From Phytohabitans sp037414955 (GTDB taxonomy: Bacteria; Actinomycetota; Actinomycetes; Mycobacteriales; Micromonosporaceae), in the NCBI GenBank assembly GCA_037414955.1, contig JBBEWH010000025.1, positions 1 through 64,000 on the forward strand: a stretch of 64,000 nt of DNA, read 5' to 3'. The notes under the pieces were generated by a model. That model made no database searches and was not told the DNA's origin. It was given only the letters and a program-made list of their open reading frames with translations. Both the position numbers and the translations under genes were made by a program. The stretch's first letter is position 1, and every line of letters begins with the position of its first letter. Of the stretch, positions 1 through 8,334 are shown piece by piece.

Positions 1-3
1 TGC

Positions 4-59
4 CATGATCAGGGGGACAATCAAGTCGTTATACGCTTTTGTGGCACGCCTTGATCATG
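4..59. repeat. Family A palindrome, copy A1 (56 bp)
   Basis: Outer arms begin CATGATCAGG and end CCTTGATCATG. The middle is degenerate, so only the outer arms pair well. It lies just downstream of the MMPL gene, which ends at position 76 on the minus strand. It has the standard 56-bp length of the family. Confidence 0.85.
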
Positions 60-75
60 GGTGAGAGGGTGAGAG

Positions 76-2250
76 CTAGTGGGTCCCGGCGCCCACCGTC
101 TCCGGTTCCCTGGCCGGCTCGGCGGTGCCGCCGGGCGCGTCGCCGTGCCCGGGCCACCAGGCCTTGTGGCCCAGCAGTGCGGTCAGGCTCGGTACCAGGA
201 ACATGGCCATCACGAACGCCGAGATGATGATGCCGATGGAGACCGCGAAGCCCATCTCGGTCAGGAACGCGATGCCGCCCAGCATCATCGAGGCGAACGT
301 GCCGGCCAGGATGAGGCCCGCCGCGCCCACCGAGGGCCCGCCGTGTTCGACGGCGAGGTCGGCCGCCTTACGCGGGTCGTTGCCCAGCCGGGCCTCCTCG
401 CGCAGCCGGGCGATCATCAGGATGTTGTAGTCGGTGCCGATCGCCACCACGAACAGGTACAGGATCGTGGGCAGCATGAACGACAATCCGGGCCGGTCGG
501 CGATGTTCTGGAACATGAAGACCGTGGCGCCCAGCGTGCTGAAGAACCCGAGGACGACCGCCACCAGCAGGTAGAGCGGCGCCACCAGGCTGCGTAGCAG
601 CAGCGCCAGGATGAACGCGATGAGCAGACCGGCCACCGGGAAGATGACCAGCAGGTCGCGGGTGTTCGCGTCCCGGATGTCGGCGGTGATCGACGAGGCG
701 CCGCCCACGAACGTGCTGACCCCGGCCGGCGCGTTCGTCGCCGCGTAGTCGCGAAGCTCGTCGCCGGCGACGTCGAGCGACTCCGACGAGTACGGGTTGC
801 CGTCCAGCAGCAGGTCGATCTTCGCCGCCGTGCCGTCCTGGCTCAGGCCGGCGAGCTTGCCGTCCTGGCCGGCCGGCAGCGCCCCACCGATGCCCGGGGC
901 CTCCCGCAGCTTGGTGGCGAACTGCTCCAGCGCGGCCGTGTCGAGCGGCTGGCCGCCGTCGCTGCGTACGAAGACGGTCGTCGGGTTCAGCGCGCCGGAC
1001 GGGAAGCCGGCCTGGAGGTCCTGGATGCCCTGGGTGGACTCGGTGCCCTCCGGGAGCTGGCTGTTCTGGTCGTAGTTCCAGTTCATGCCCAGCGCGCCGA
1101 GCGCCAGGACGATCATCAGACCGCCGGACACCAGCGCCACCACGCCGGGGCGCCGGCCGGTGAACCGGCCGAGCCGCTGGAAGGTCGTGCCCTTCGGCAC
1201 GCTCTGCCACGACTTGGACGGCCAGAAGACCTTCGGGCCGAGCAGCGCGACGACGGCCGGGACCAGCGTCAGGGCGGCGAACGCCATGACGATCACCGCG
1301 ATGGCGAGGCCGGGACCGAGGCTCCGGAAGCCGCCGAAGACCGCCAGCAGCAGGGCGCTGAACGCGATCACGATGGCCGCCGCGGCCGAGGCGATGACCT
1401 CACCGACGCGGGCCACCGAGGCCACCAGGGCCGCCTTCTTGTCCTCGCCGGCGCGCAGCCGCTCGCGGTACCGGAACAGGAGGAACAGGATGTAGTCGGT
1501 GCCCACCCCGTACAGCACGATGGTCAGGATGATCTGCATCGAGGCGTCCGCCTGCATGTTGAACGCCTTGGCGAACAGCGCGATGAGCCCCGGGGAGATG
1601 GCGCTCACCACGCCGACGGTGACGATGGGCAGGAGTGCCGCGATCGGGCTCCGATAGATGATCAAAAGCAGGATGATGATCAGGGCGAACGTGGCGATGC
1701 CGACGATGGCCAACGCCGAGTCGAATGCGTCCTGGTTGTCCGCCCACAGCGCGATATCGCCGGTCACGGCCGTGCTGAGGCCGGTGCCCGGCGTCGCGGT
1801 GGCGAGCGCGTCCCGGATCTTCGGGATGGCATCGAGCAGCTCCGGGCTGTCGCCGACGCCCTGCAACCCGACGCTGACGAGCTGCACCTGCTTGTTCTCC
1901 GAGAGCATCTGCGGACCGGTCACGGCGCCGGTGACCCGGGTGATGCCGGCCGTCTGGACCTTCTGGGCCAGTTCGCCGACCTTGGCCTGGTCGGCCTCGC
2001 TCAGGGCCTGCCCGTCCGCGCGCTTCACCACGACCGTCGCCGTGCTGTCGTTGGTCTGCGCGAACTTCTCCTCGGCGATCCGCATGGCCTGCATCGACTG
2101 GTAGTCGTCGGGCAGGAAGTTCGACTGATCCTGGCTCGTCACGTCCTGCAAGGAAGGTGCGAAGACGACGATGGCCGCGGCGGCCAGCAGCCAGGCCACG
2201 ATCACTTTCCACGGATTGTGGACGACAAAGCGTCCCAACCGTTCGAACAT
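76..2250 (-). CDS. MMPL-family RND transporter
   Basis: A 724-residue inner-membrane exporter of the MMPL/RND superfamily, which exports lipids or drugs using the proton gradient. The protein has the usual duplicated layout: an N-terminal membrane segment (about residues 12-32, WKVIVAWLLAAAAIVVFAP), a large external loop, a block of helices, then a second copy of loop plus helices. MMPL hallmarks such as GVGTDYILFLLFRYRE and GTDYNILMIARLREE lie in the two membrane blocks. The frame opens further upstream to 2373, but ATG at 2250 is preferred because GGGGGAG precedes it and the helix starts soon after. It is divergent from a TetR gene, the usual arrangement for a regulated exporter. The substrate is unknown. 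Confidence 0.93.
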   Translation of the reverse strand: MFERLGRFVVHNPWKVIVAWLLAAAAIVVFAPSLQDVTSQDQSNFLPDDYQSMQAMRIAEEKFAQTNDSTATVVVKRADGQALSEADQAKVGELAQKVQTAGITRVTGAVTGPQMLSENKQVQLVSVGLQGVGDSPELLDAIPKIRDALATATPGTGLSTAVTGDIALWADNQDAFDSALAIVGIATFALIIILLLIIYRSPIAALLPIVTVGVVSAISPGLIALFAKAFNMQADASMQIILTIVLYGVGTDYILFLLFRYRERLRAGEDKKAALVASVARVGEVIASAAAAIVIAFSALLLAVFGGFRSLGPGLAIAVIVMAFAALTLVPAVVALLGPKVFWPSKSWQSVPKGTTFQRLGRFTGRRPGVVALVSGGLMIVLALGALGMNWNYDQNSQLPEGTESTQGIQDLQAGFPSGALNPTTVFVRSDGGQPLDTAALEQFATKLREAPGIGGALPAGQDGKLAGLSQDGTAAKIDLLLDGNPYSSESLDVAGDELRDYAATNAPAGVSTFVGGASSITADIRDANTRDLLVIFPVAGLLIAFILALLLRSLVAPLYLLVAVVLGFFSTLGATVFMFQNIADRPGLSFMLPTILYLFVVAIGTDYNILMIARLREEARLGNDPRKAADLAVEHGGPSVGAAGLILAGTFASMMLGGIAFLTEMGFAVSIGIIISAFVMAMFLVPSLTALLGHKAWWPGHGDAPGGTAEPAREPETVGAGTH

Positions 2251-2292
2251 GACTCCCCCTCGTGTGGCCCGACGGTCCTTACCGTCCGGCAA

Positions 2293-2319
2293 GTAGATGT
2301 CTACCTGCCGCACGGTAGA
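2293..2319. promoter_or_regulatory. Candidate TetR operator between MMPL and tetR genes
   Basis: Two overlapping inverted repeats are visible: GTAGA-TG-TCTAC (2293-2304) and TCTACC-N8-GGTAGA (2300-2319). A further CAAGTAGAT copy lies near 2339. The position just upstream of the MMPL start suggests the site through which the neighbouring TetR protein represses the exporter. This is inferred from symmetry and position only. Confidence 0.5.
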
Positions 2320-2498
2320 TAACATCGGACCAGGGGGCAAGTAGATTTCCGACAGGTATGACCAAGCTCGCACGTCATGGTCGCGCAGCCTTGCTGTGAG
2401 CCCGCTGAGACAGCGTTTCGGACAGGTTTATGACATACGATCGGCGAGCGCGCCGAGTGGCCAACCGAGCGCGCCGCGTAGGAAACGAGGTGGGAACC

Positions 2499-3107
2499 GT
2501 GGCGGCCGAGGAGACCAAGAGTCGGATCCGCGCGGTGGCGGTCGAGCTCTTCACCACCCAGGGATACGAGCAGACCAGCCTGCGCGAGATCGCCGACCGC
2601 GTCGGTATGACCAAGGCCTCGCTGTATTACCACTACCCGTCGAAGCAGGCGCTCCTACAGGCGCTGATCACGCCGCTCCTCGACGAGTACCGCCGGACCG
2701 CGCAGAGCTGCCAGGCGCTGCCGCACACTCCGGAGAACGTGCGCTGGGCGCTCGGCCAGATTCTCGACGTGATGATCCGCAACGGCAGCGCGTGTGCCTT
2801 GATGATGCGGGACGTGCCCGCGGTGCTGTCCGCGGTGGCGCCGGTCTGGGAGGAGCTGATCACGCTGAGCCGGCAGTTCAACGGATGGCTCGCCGGGCCG
2901 AATCCCACCGACGAGGACCGGATCCGCGCGCTCGCCGCCACCGAGACGCTCGGCGCCGCCATCTCCGCGAACATGATGATGGAGAACCTGTCCGAGGAAA
3001 CGCTCCGCCGGACACTGCTGCACTGCGCGGTGGCGACGCTGGAAGCGGGCACGCCCCATGATCAAGGCGTCCCACAAGTCGTTCTCACGACTACCGGGAC
3101 GTCTTGA
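2499..3107 (+). CDS. TetR-family transcriptional regulator
   Basis: A 202-residue repressor-type regulator. The N-terminal helix-turn-helix is clear (IRAVAVELFTTQGYEQTSL, then REIADRVGMTKASLYYHYPS), followed by an all-helical ligand domain. GTG at 2499 is preferred because GAGGTGG lies just before it; an ATG at 2430 is an alternative start. It is divergent from the MMPL exporter and probably controls it. Oddly, the gene runs straight into repeat A2: the last 16 residues (from HDQGVPQVV onward) and the stop codon are encoded by the repeat, so the natural C-terminus seems to have been replaced or extended. Confidence 0.92.
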   Translation: MAAEETKSRIRAVAVELFTTQGYEQTSLREIADRVGMTKASLYYHYPSKQALLQALITPLLDEYRRTAQSCQALPHTPENVRWALGQILDVMIRNGSACALMMRDVPAVLSAVAPVWEELITLSRQFNGWLAGPNPTDEDRIRALAATETLGAAISANMMMENLSEETLRRTLLHCAVATLEAGTPHDQGVPQVVLTTTGTS

Positions 3108-3112
3108 TCATG
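3057..3112. repeat. Family A palindrome, copy A2 (56 bp)
   Basis: CATGATCAAGGCGTCC at the left and GACGTCTTGATCATG at the right, between two convergent genes. It overlaps the last 17 codons of the TetR gene including its TGA stop, and ends 10 bp before the DUF349 gene stop. Confidence 0.92.
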
Positions 3113-3121
3113 AAGTAAGAC

Positions 3122-4330
3122 CTAGTTGGACTGCTCGGCGAGCTGGAGGAACTGGCGCTTCGACGCCAGCGCCTGCTCGGCCTCGCGGATCCGCTTGGCG
3201 TCACCGGCCGCCTGCGCCCGGGCCAGCCGCTGCTCCGCCTCGGCCACCTGCTCGCGCATCTGCACCAGCAGCGGGTTCGCCGACGGCTCGGTGCGCCGCC
3301 ACGCCGACTCCATCGCGTGCCGCACCTTGTCTTCCACCGCCCGGAACCGGCGGTCGAGGCCGGCGGTCGAGTCGCGCGGCACCCGCCCGGCGTCGTGCCA
3401 CTGCCCCTGGATCTCGCGCAACCGCGCCTGTGCGGCCCGCGGGTCGGTGTCGACGTCGAGCGCCTCCGCCTCGGCCAGCAGCGCCTGCTTGCGCTCCAGG
3501 TTGCCGCGCAGCTCGGCGTCGCGAGCCGAGAAGACCTCGCTGCGGCGGGTGAAGAAGGCGTCCTGTGCGGCCCGGAACCTCTCCCACAGCCGCTGCTCGG
3601 CCTCCTTCGACGCGCGCGGCGCCGCCTTCCACTCGGTCATCAGCTCCTTGAGCCGGGCCGCGGTGGGTGCCCAGTCGGTCGACTCGGCGAGCGTCTCCGC
3701 CTCCGTGACGAGGTGCTCCTTGGCGCCCTGGGCCTGCTTCCGCTGCGCGTCGAGGGTGGCGAAGTGGGCGCCGCGGCGGCGGGTGAACGCGTCGCGCGCG
3801 GCCGCGAACCGCTTCCACAGCTCGCCGTCGGTCTTCTTGTCGACGCCGCGGATCGTCTTCCACTCGTCGAGGATCTCCTTGAGCCGGTCGCCCGCCGTCT
3901 TCCAGCCGGTCGACTCGGCGGCCAGCTTCTCGGCCTCCTCGACCAGGGCGGTCTTGCGGGCCAGGGCCTCCGCCCGGGCCGCCTCGCGGGCGGCGCGGGC
4001 CTCGCCGGCCTTCTCCTCGGCGGCGGTGGCGAGCTTGTCGAGCCGGGCACACAGGCCGTCGATGTCGCCCACCACGTGCGCCTCGGCCAGCTCGGCGCGC
4101 AGCCGGCGGATGCTGGACAGCGAGTGCTGCGCGTCGGCGGCCCCGGAACCGAGGCGGGCCTCGACCAGGTCGACCTCGGTGACCTTGTCGGCGAAACGGC
4201 GCGCGAAGTGGGCCAACCCCTCCTCCGGCGTGCCCGCCTGCCAGGATCCGACCACGCGCTCGCCTTCGGCCGTCTTGACGTACACCGTGCCGTCGGCGTC
4301 CACCCGACCGAAGGTGGTCCAGTCGCTCAT
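3122..4330 (-). CDS. DUF349 domain protein
   Basis: A 402-residue, highly charged, helical and probably cytoplasmic protein. At least two DUF349 units are clear: about residues 130-195 (WKTAGDRLKEILDEWK ... LWKRFAAARDAF) and 205-275 (WAPTAARLKELMTEWK ... LWERFRAAQDAFF). A third weaker unit follows, and the last 50 residues look like a coiled coil. The biochemical function of the family is not established. In mycobacteria the orthologue (Rv2731) sits in the same neighbourhood of miaA and dapF, which supports the assignment. It converges on the TetR gene across repeat A2. Confidence 0.88.
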   Translation of the reverse strand: MSDWTTFGRVDADGTVYVKTAEGERVVGSWQAGTPEEGLAHFARRFADKVTEVDLVEARLGSGAADAQHSLSSIRRLRAELAEAHVVGDIDGLCARLDKLATAAEEKAGEARAAREAARAEALARKTALVEEAEKLAAESTGWKTAGDRLKEILDEWKTIRGVDKKTDGELWKRFAAARDAFTRRRGAHFATLDAQRKQAQGAKEHLVTEAETLAESTDWAPTAARLKELMTEWKAAPRASKEAEQRLWERFRAAQDAFFTRRSEVFSARDAELRGNLERKQALLAEAEALDVDTDPRAAQARLREIQGQWHDAGRVPRDSTAGLDRRFRAVEDKVRHAMESAWRRTEPSANPLLVQMREQVAEAEQRLARAQAAGDAKRIREAEQALASKRQFLQLAEQSN

Positions 4331-4515
4331 GTGCCCATCCTCGTTCTTCCCGGCGCTGCGGGGTGGGGGTCACCCAGCGCACGCCGCCATAGCGCAGTAG
4401 GTATTGTCACAGGTTCAACCCGGTCCGCGTCGAGCGCCTGACGATGACCGTGACCATACGGTGTCCTTGGGCGCCTTGCGCTCGACACAAAGAGGCTGGC
4501 AGATACCGTAATGGC

Positions 4516-5208
4516 GTGCCTTTGGTCGCCGCCGCGGTCTGTCCCCATCCGCCCCTGATCGTCCCGGAGGTCGCCACCGGCGCCGCCGCGGAGCTGGACG
4601 ACCTGCGCGTCGCCTGCGAGGGCGCGGTGCGCCGGCTCGCCGGGTCGGGCGCCGCCACGCTCGTGGTGCTGGGCGCCGGTGAAGTGACAGAGGACCATGC
4701 CGCTCCGGGTCGGGTGTCTTTCGCGCCGTGGGGCCTCGATGACCCCCCAGCCAATCTCCTGCCACTCAGCCTGTCGGTCGGGGGATGGTTGGTCAATCGG
4801 GTACTGGGTCAAGATGCGAACTATCGGATGATCGCCATCGCGGAAACCGCGTCGCCGGCCGACTGCGCGGCCCTCGGCCGCCGCCTCGACGAAGACGGCC
4901 CGGGCCCGTGGGCGCTGCTGGTGATGGGGGACGGGTCGGCCCGCCGGGGGCTCAAGGCACCGGGGTACGACGATCCGCGCGCGCCCGGGTACGACATGGG
5001 TGTCGCGCGGGCGCTGGCCAGCGCGGACCTGGACGCCCTGCGCGACCTGGATCCGGAGCTGTCCGCGGACCTGATGGTCGCCGGCCGGGCGCCCTGGCAG
5101 GTGCTCGCCGGCGCGGCGCGCGGCGCGGCGTGGCGCGCGGAGCTCGCCTACGACGACGCCCCTTACGGGGTGGCCTATTTCGTGGCGACCTGGGAGCGTC
5201 TTTCGTGA
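4516..5208 (+). CDS. Class III extradiol dioxygenase-like (LigB superfamily) protein
   Basis: A 230-residue protein with the LigB-type N-terminus (VAAAVCPHPPLIVPEV) carrying the conserved histidine. It has no neighbouring aromatic-degradation genes, so the true reaction is unknown. Homologues next to miaA are widespread in actinobacteria (Rv2728c position in M. tuberculosis). GTG at 4516 is chosen because similarity to the family begins there. A TACCGT box lies 5 bp upstream with no clear ribosome-binding site, so the message may be leaderless. The stop overlaps the miaA start by 4 bp (GTGA), indicating translational coupling. Confidence 0.75.
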   Translation: MPLVAAAVCPHPPLIVPEVATGAAAELDDLRVACEGAVRRLAGSGAATLVVLGAGEVTEDHAAPGRVSFAPWGLDDPPANLLPLSLSVGGWLVNRVLGQDANYRMIAIAETASPADCAALGRRLDEDGPGPWALLVMGDGSARRGLKAPGYDDPRAPGYDMGVARALASADLDALRDLDPELSADLMVAGRAPWQVLAGAARGAAWRAELAYDDAPYGVAYFVATWERLS

Positions 5209-6092
5209 CCGTGCTGGCCGTGGTCGGGCCCACAGCGGCCGGCAAGTCCGACCTGAGCCTCGCGCTCGCCCACGCGCTCGGCGGCGAGGTGGTCAACGCC
5301 GACTCGATGCAGCTCTACCGCGGCCTGGACATCGGCACCGCCAAGCTCACCCCGGCCGAGCGGGCCGGCGTGCCGCACCACGTGCTCGACATCTGGGAGG
5401 TCACCGAGCCGGCGAGCGTCGCGGAGTACCAGCGGTTGGCGCGCGCGGCCGTCGACGACATCCGCGCCCGCGGCCGGGTGCCGATCCTGGTGGGCGGTTC
5501 CGGCCTGTATGTCCGGGCGGTGCTGGAGGAGTTCGAGTTTCCCGGCACCGATCCGGCGCTGCGGGCCGAGCTGGAGGAGGCGCTCCGGGTCGGCGGGCCG
5601 GCGCCGCTGTACGAGCGGCTGCGCGCCGCCGACCCGGTCGCCGCCGGGAAGATCCTGCCCAGCAACGGCCGCCGGATCGTCCGGGCGCTCGAGGTGATCA
5701 CGCTGACCGGCGGGCCGTTCACCGCGTCGCTGCCCGACCCGACGCCGCACTACGACGCGGTCCAGATCGGCGTCGACCGGCCCGACCTCGCGTCGCGGGT
5801 GGCGACGCGGGTGGACCGGATGTTCGACGCCGGCCTGGTCGACGAGACCCGCGCGCTCGTCGCGCGCGGCCTCCGCACGGGGCGCACCGCCAGCCGCGCG
5901 CTGGGCTACCAGCAGGTGCTCGGATACCTGGACGGTCTCCTGACGGAGGAGGAGGCGCGCGCCGAGACGGTACGCGCGACCTGGCGGTTCGTGCGGCGGC
6001 AGCGCACCTGGTTCCGCCGTGACCCGCGAATCGCCTGGTTGGACGCCGCGCAGCCGAACCTGGTCGAAGCCGCCCTGGAGGTTGCGGGATGA
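5205..6092 (+). CDS. miaA: tRNA dimethylallyltransferase
   Basis: A 295-residue enzyme that transfers a dimethylallyl group to A37 of tRNAs reading codons starting with U. The P-loop GPTAAGKS is at residues 8-15, followed by the family motifs NADSMQLYRGLDIGTAK and LVGGSGLY. Length is normal for MiaA. GTG at 5205 overlaps the upstream stop (GTGA). The downstream dapF start also overlaps its stop by 4 bp, so the three genes are translated as a coupled row. Confidence 0.97.
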   Translation: MTVLAVVGPTAAGKSDLSLALAHALGGEVVNADSMQLYRGLDIGTAKLTPAERAGVPHHVLDIWEVTEPASVAEYQRLARAAVDDIRARGRVPILVGGSGLYVRAVLEEFEFPGTDPALRAELEEALRVGGPAPLYERLRAADPVAAGKILPSNGRRIVRALEVITLTGGPFTASLPDPTPHYDAVQIGVDRPDLASRVATRVDRMFDAGLVDETRALVARGLRTGRTASRALGYQQVLGYLDGLLTEEEARAETVRATWRFVRRQRTWFRRDPRIAWLDAAQPNLVEAALEVAG

Positions 6093-6874
6093 TTGATCGC
6101 GTGCGGTTCTTGAAGGGGCATGGCACCGGCAACGACTTCGTGATCCTGCCCGACCTCGACGACCAGCTGACGCTGACGCCTTCGCTCGTCGCCGCGCTGT
6201 GCGACCGGCGGCGCGGCATCGGCGGCGACGGGGTCCTGCGCGTCGTCCGTCACCAGGGCGACGGACCCCGGTGGTTCATGGACTACTGGAACGCGGACGG
6301 CTCGCTCGCCGAGATGTGCGGCAACGGCGTCCGCGTCTTCGCGCGCTACCTGGCCAGCGCCGGCCTCGCGGCCGGCACCGTGCCGATCATGACCCGGGCC
6401 GGCGTCGTGCGCGCGGTGATCGGCGACGAGACCATCGCGGTCGACATGCCCACCCCCAAGGTGTACGGGGCCAGCGTCGCCTCGGTCGGCGGACTGAACC
6501 TCGCCGGGGCCGCGGTCGATGTGGGCAACCCGCACCTGGTCTGCACGCTGCCCGACTCGGTGCCGCTGGCGTCGCTCGACCTTACCCGGCCGCCCGCGGT
6601 CGACCCGGACGCGTTCCCCAGCGGGGTGAACGTCGAGTTCGTGCACACCATCGCCCCCGGCCACGTGGCGATGCGCGTCTACGAGCGCGGGTCCACCGAG
6701 ACGCTCTCCTGCGGCACCGGGGCGTGCGCGGTGGCGGCGGTTGTCTCGTCCTCCGCCGGCGTGGTGCTCGTGGACGTGCCGGGCGGCCAGCTCACCGTCA
6801 CGTTCTCGGGCGGCGACTGCGTGCTCGCCGGCCCCGCGGTCCTGGTGGCGGAGGGCACCGTCGCCCTTGCCTAG
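6089..6874 (+). CDS. dapF: Diaminopimelate epimerase
   Basis: A 261-residue cytoplasmic enzyme converting LL- to meso-diaminopimelate for peptidoglycan and lysine synthesis. Both catalytic cysteines are present: Cys77 in EMCGNGVR and Cys208 in LSCGTGACA. The N-terminal KGHGTGNDF motif is also typical. The start overlaps the miaA stop (ATGA), and its own stop overlaps the proposed start of the next gene by 8 bp. Confidence 0.97.
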   Translation: MIDRVRFLKGHGTGNDFVILPDLDDQLTLTPSLVAALCDRRRGIGGDGVLRVVRHQGDGPRWFMDYWNADGSLAEMCGNGVRVFARYLASAGLAAGTVPIMTRAGVVRAVIGDETIAVDMPTPKVYGASVASVGGLNLAGAAVDVGNPHLVCTLPDSVPLASLDLTRPPAVDPDAFPSGVNVEFVHTIAPGHVAMRVYERGSTETLSCGTGACAVAAVVSSSAGVVLVDVPGGQLTVTFSGGDCVLAGPAVLVAEGTVALA

Positions 6875-7610
6875 CGTCGTCGCCCATCGGGGCTACTCCG
6901 CCGTCGCGCCGGAGAACACGCTCGCCGCGGTGGCGGCGGCGCTCGCCAGCGGTGCCGACTACGTCGAGATCGACGTGCACAGCACCGCCGACGGGGTGCC
7001 CGTGGTGCTGCACGACGACACCGTCGACCGCACCACCGACGGCACCGGCGCGGTCGCCGCCCTGCCCGCCACCTACGTGACCGGGCTGGACGCCGGCACC
7101 TGGCACTCCCCGGGATACGCCGGCCAGCGGGTGCCCACCCTCGACCAGGTGCTCGACCTGATGGCGGGCTCGACGGCCGGGCTGCTGCTGGAGGTGAAGG
7201 GCCCGCGCACCGGGTCCGAGGTGGCCGCGATCGTGGCGGCCGTCGCCCGGCACCGGTGCACCGATCGGACCATCCTGCAGAGCTTCGACGAGCAGGTGTT
7301 GCGCGACGCCCGCTCGTCGGCGCCGGAGTTGCGCCGGGCCCTGCTCCGCGACGACCTGGACGCCGACCCGGTGGCCGCCGCGCGGTCGGTCGGCGCGGTG
7401 TCGTACCACCCGTACCTGCCGGCGCTGCTGGCCCGGCCGGAGACGGTGGCCGAGCTGAACGCCGCCGGCCTCGGCGTGATGGTGTTCACGGTCGACGACC
7501 CCGCCGACTGGGCGACCCTGGTGGCGCTCGGCGTCGACGCGATCATCACCAACCGCCCCGCCGCCCTCCACACCTACCTCACCACCTCCATGATCAGGGC
7601 GTCCCTGTAG
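6867..7610 (+). CDS. Glycerophosphodiester phosphodiesterase
   Basis: A 247-residue GDPD-family TIM-barrel enzyme, cleaving glycerophosphodiesters to an alcohol and glycerol 3-phosphate. Active-site motifs are visible: VVAHRGYSAVAPENT, EIDVHSTADGVPVVLHDD, LLLEVKG and the C-terminal DAIITNRP. No signal peptide is seen, so it is probably intracellular. TTG at 6867 is proposed as start because the HRG motif follows at once and GGAGGG lies about 11 bp upstream. Its last codons and its TAG stop lie inside repeat A3. Confidence 0.88.
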   Translation: MPSVVAHRGYSAVAPENTLAAVAAALASGADYVEIDVHSTADGVPVVLHDDTVDRTTDGTGAVAALPATYVTGLDAGTWHSPGYAGQRVPTLDQVLDLMAGSTAGLLLEVKGPRTGSEVAAIVAAVARHRCTDRTILQSFDEQVLRDARSSAPELRRALLRDDLDADPVAAARSVGAVSYHPYLPALLARPETVAELNAAGLGVMVFTVDDPADWATLVALGVDAIITNRPAALHTYLTTSMIRASL

Positions 7611-7644
7611 TCGTCATAACGACCACAGGGACGCCCTGATCATG
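7589..7644. repeat. Family A palindrome, copy A3 (56 bp)
   Basis: Near-perfect palindrome with AGGGCGTCCCTGT on the left pairing with ACAGGGACGCCCT on the right. Relative to other copies both sides of the stem have changed together. It carries the stop codons of both convergent genes: TAG of the phosphodiesterase on plus and TGA of the lipoprotein on minus. Confidence 0.93.
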
Positions 7645-8170
7645 AGGACGGGCAGCGGTTGTCGGCCTTGCGCTTGGTGATCGCGGGGTCCGCGCCCGAG
7701 GCGTACTCGGCGAGGGTCTCGCTACCCGGGTCGTACTGCCACTGCTTGCCGGCCAGTCGCAGCGCGCTGTGGCCCACCTTCTCGCCGTGCCGCCAGGTCA
7801 GCTCGACCAACTCCATGCCGACCGGCTTCACATCGGTGAGCTGGATCTGCTCGCCGCGATAGACCGGGCAGGCCTTGTTGACCTTCTCGAAGTCCTGCTG
7901 CTTGACCTCTTTCTTAGCGGCGTCGGTCCAGAGCTTCCAGGCGCCGGCCCAGTCGCCCTGGGAAAGCAGCGTGAACTCCTTGGTGGCCGTGTCGAGCGCC
8001 TCGGCCACGTTGGGGCCGTTCGGCACCGGGGAGTTGTCGCCGGGCGCTGCGCCGCCGGGCACACTGCCGGCCGGTGCGGGGGTAGCGCCGGGAGTCGACG
8101 ACGCGAGGCCGCAGCCGGTGGCGAACACCAGGACGGCGACGCCGAGCACGGCGGCGGTGGTCCAGCGCAT
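7640..8170 (-). CDS. Putative lipoprotein of unknown function
   Basis: A 176-residue exported protein. The N-terminus is a lipoprotein signal (MRWTTAAVLGVAVLVFATGC; lipobox FATGC), followed by a Pro/Gly/Ala-rich spacer and a folded domain of about 120 residues (from VAEALDTATKEFTLL). The domain resembles small ligand-binding or scaffold lipoproteins but no family was recognised. Its TGA stop is supplied by the terminal TGATCATG of repeat A3. Confidence 0.8.
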   Translation of the reverse strand: MRWTTAAVLGVAVLVFATGCGLASSTPGATPAPAGSVPGGAAPGDNSPVPNGPNVAEALDTATKEFTLLSQGDWAGAWKLWTDAAKKEVKQQDFEKVNKACPVYRGEQIQLTDVKPVGMELVELTWRHGEKVGHSALRLAGKQWQYDPGSETLAEYASGADPAITKRKADNRCPSS

Positions 8171-8267
8171 GAGTCAACCTCCGTGGGGTGGGGTATCGAT
8201 CTGAGTCGCTGGGAGCGTTCCCAGACGGGGGAGTCTGCCACCCCAACGGTCATCGATCAACCCCTCC

Positions 8268-8323
8268 CATGATCAAGGCGTCCTTCAAGTAGTTCTAACG
8301 ACTTGAAGGACGCCTTGATCATG
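8268..8323. repeat. Family A palindrome, copy A4 (56 bp)
   Basis: Consensus-like copy: CATGATCAAGGCGTCCTTCA on the left and its exact complement on the right. The central loop carries AGTAGTTCTAACGACT. It is 12 bp downstream of the malic enzyme stop and upstream of the lipoprotein start, both on minus. Confidence 0.95.
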
Positions 8324-8334
8324 GGAGACGGGAG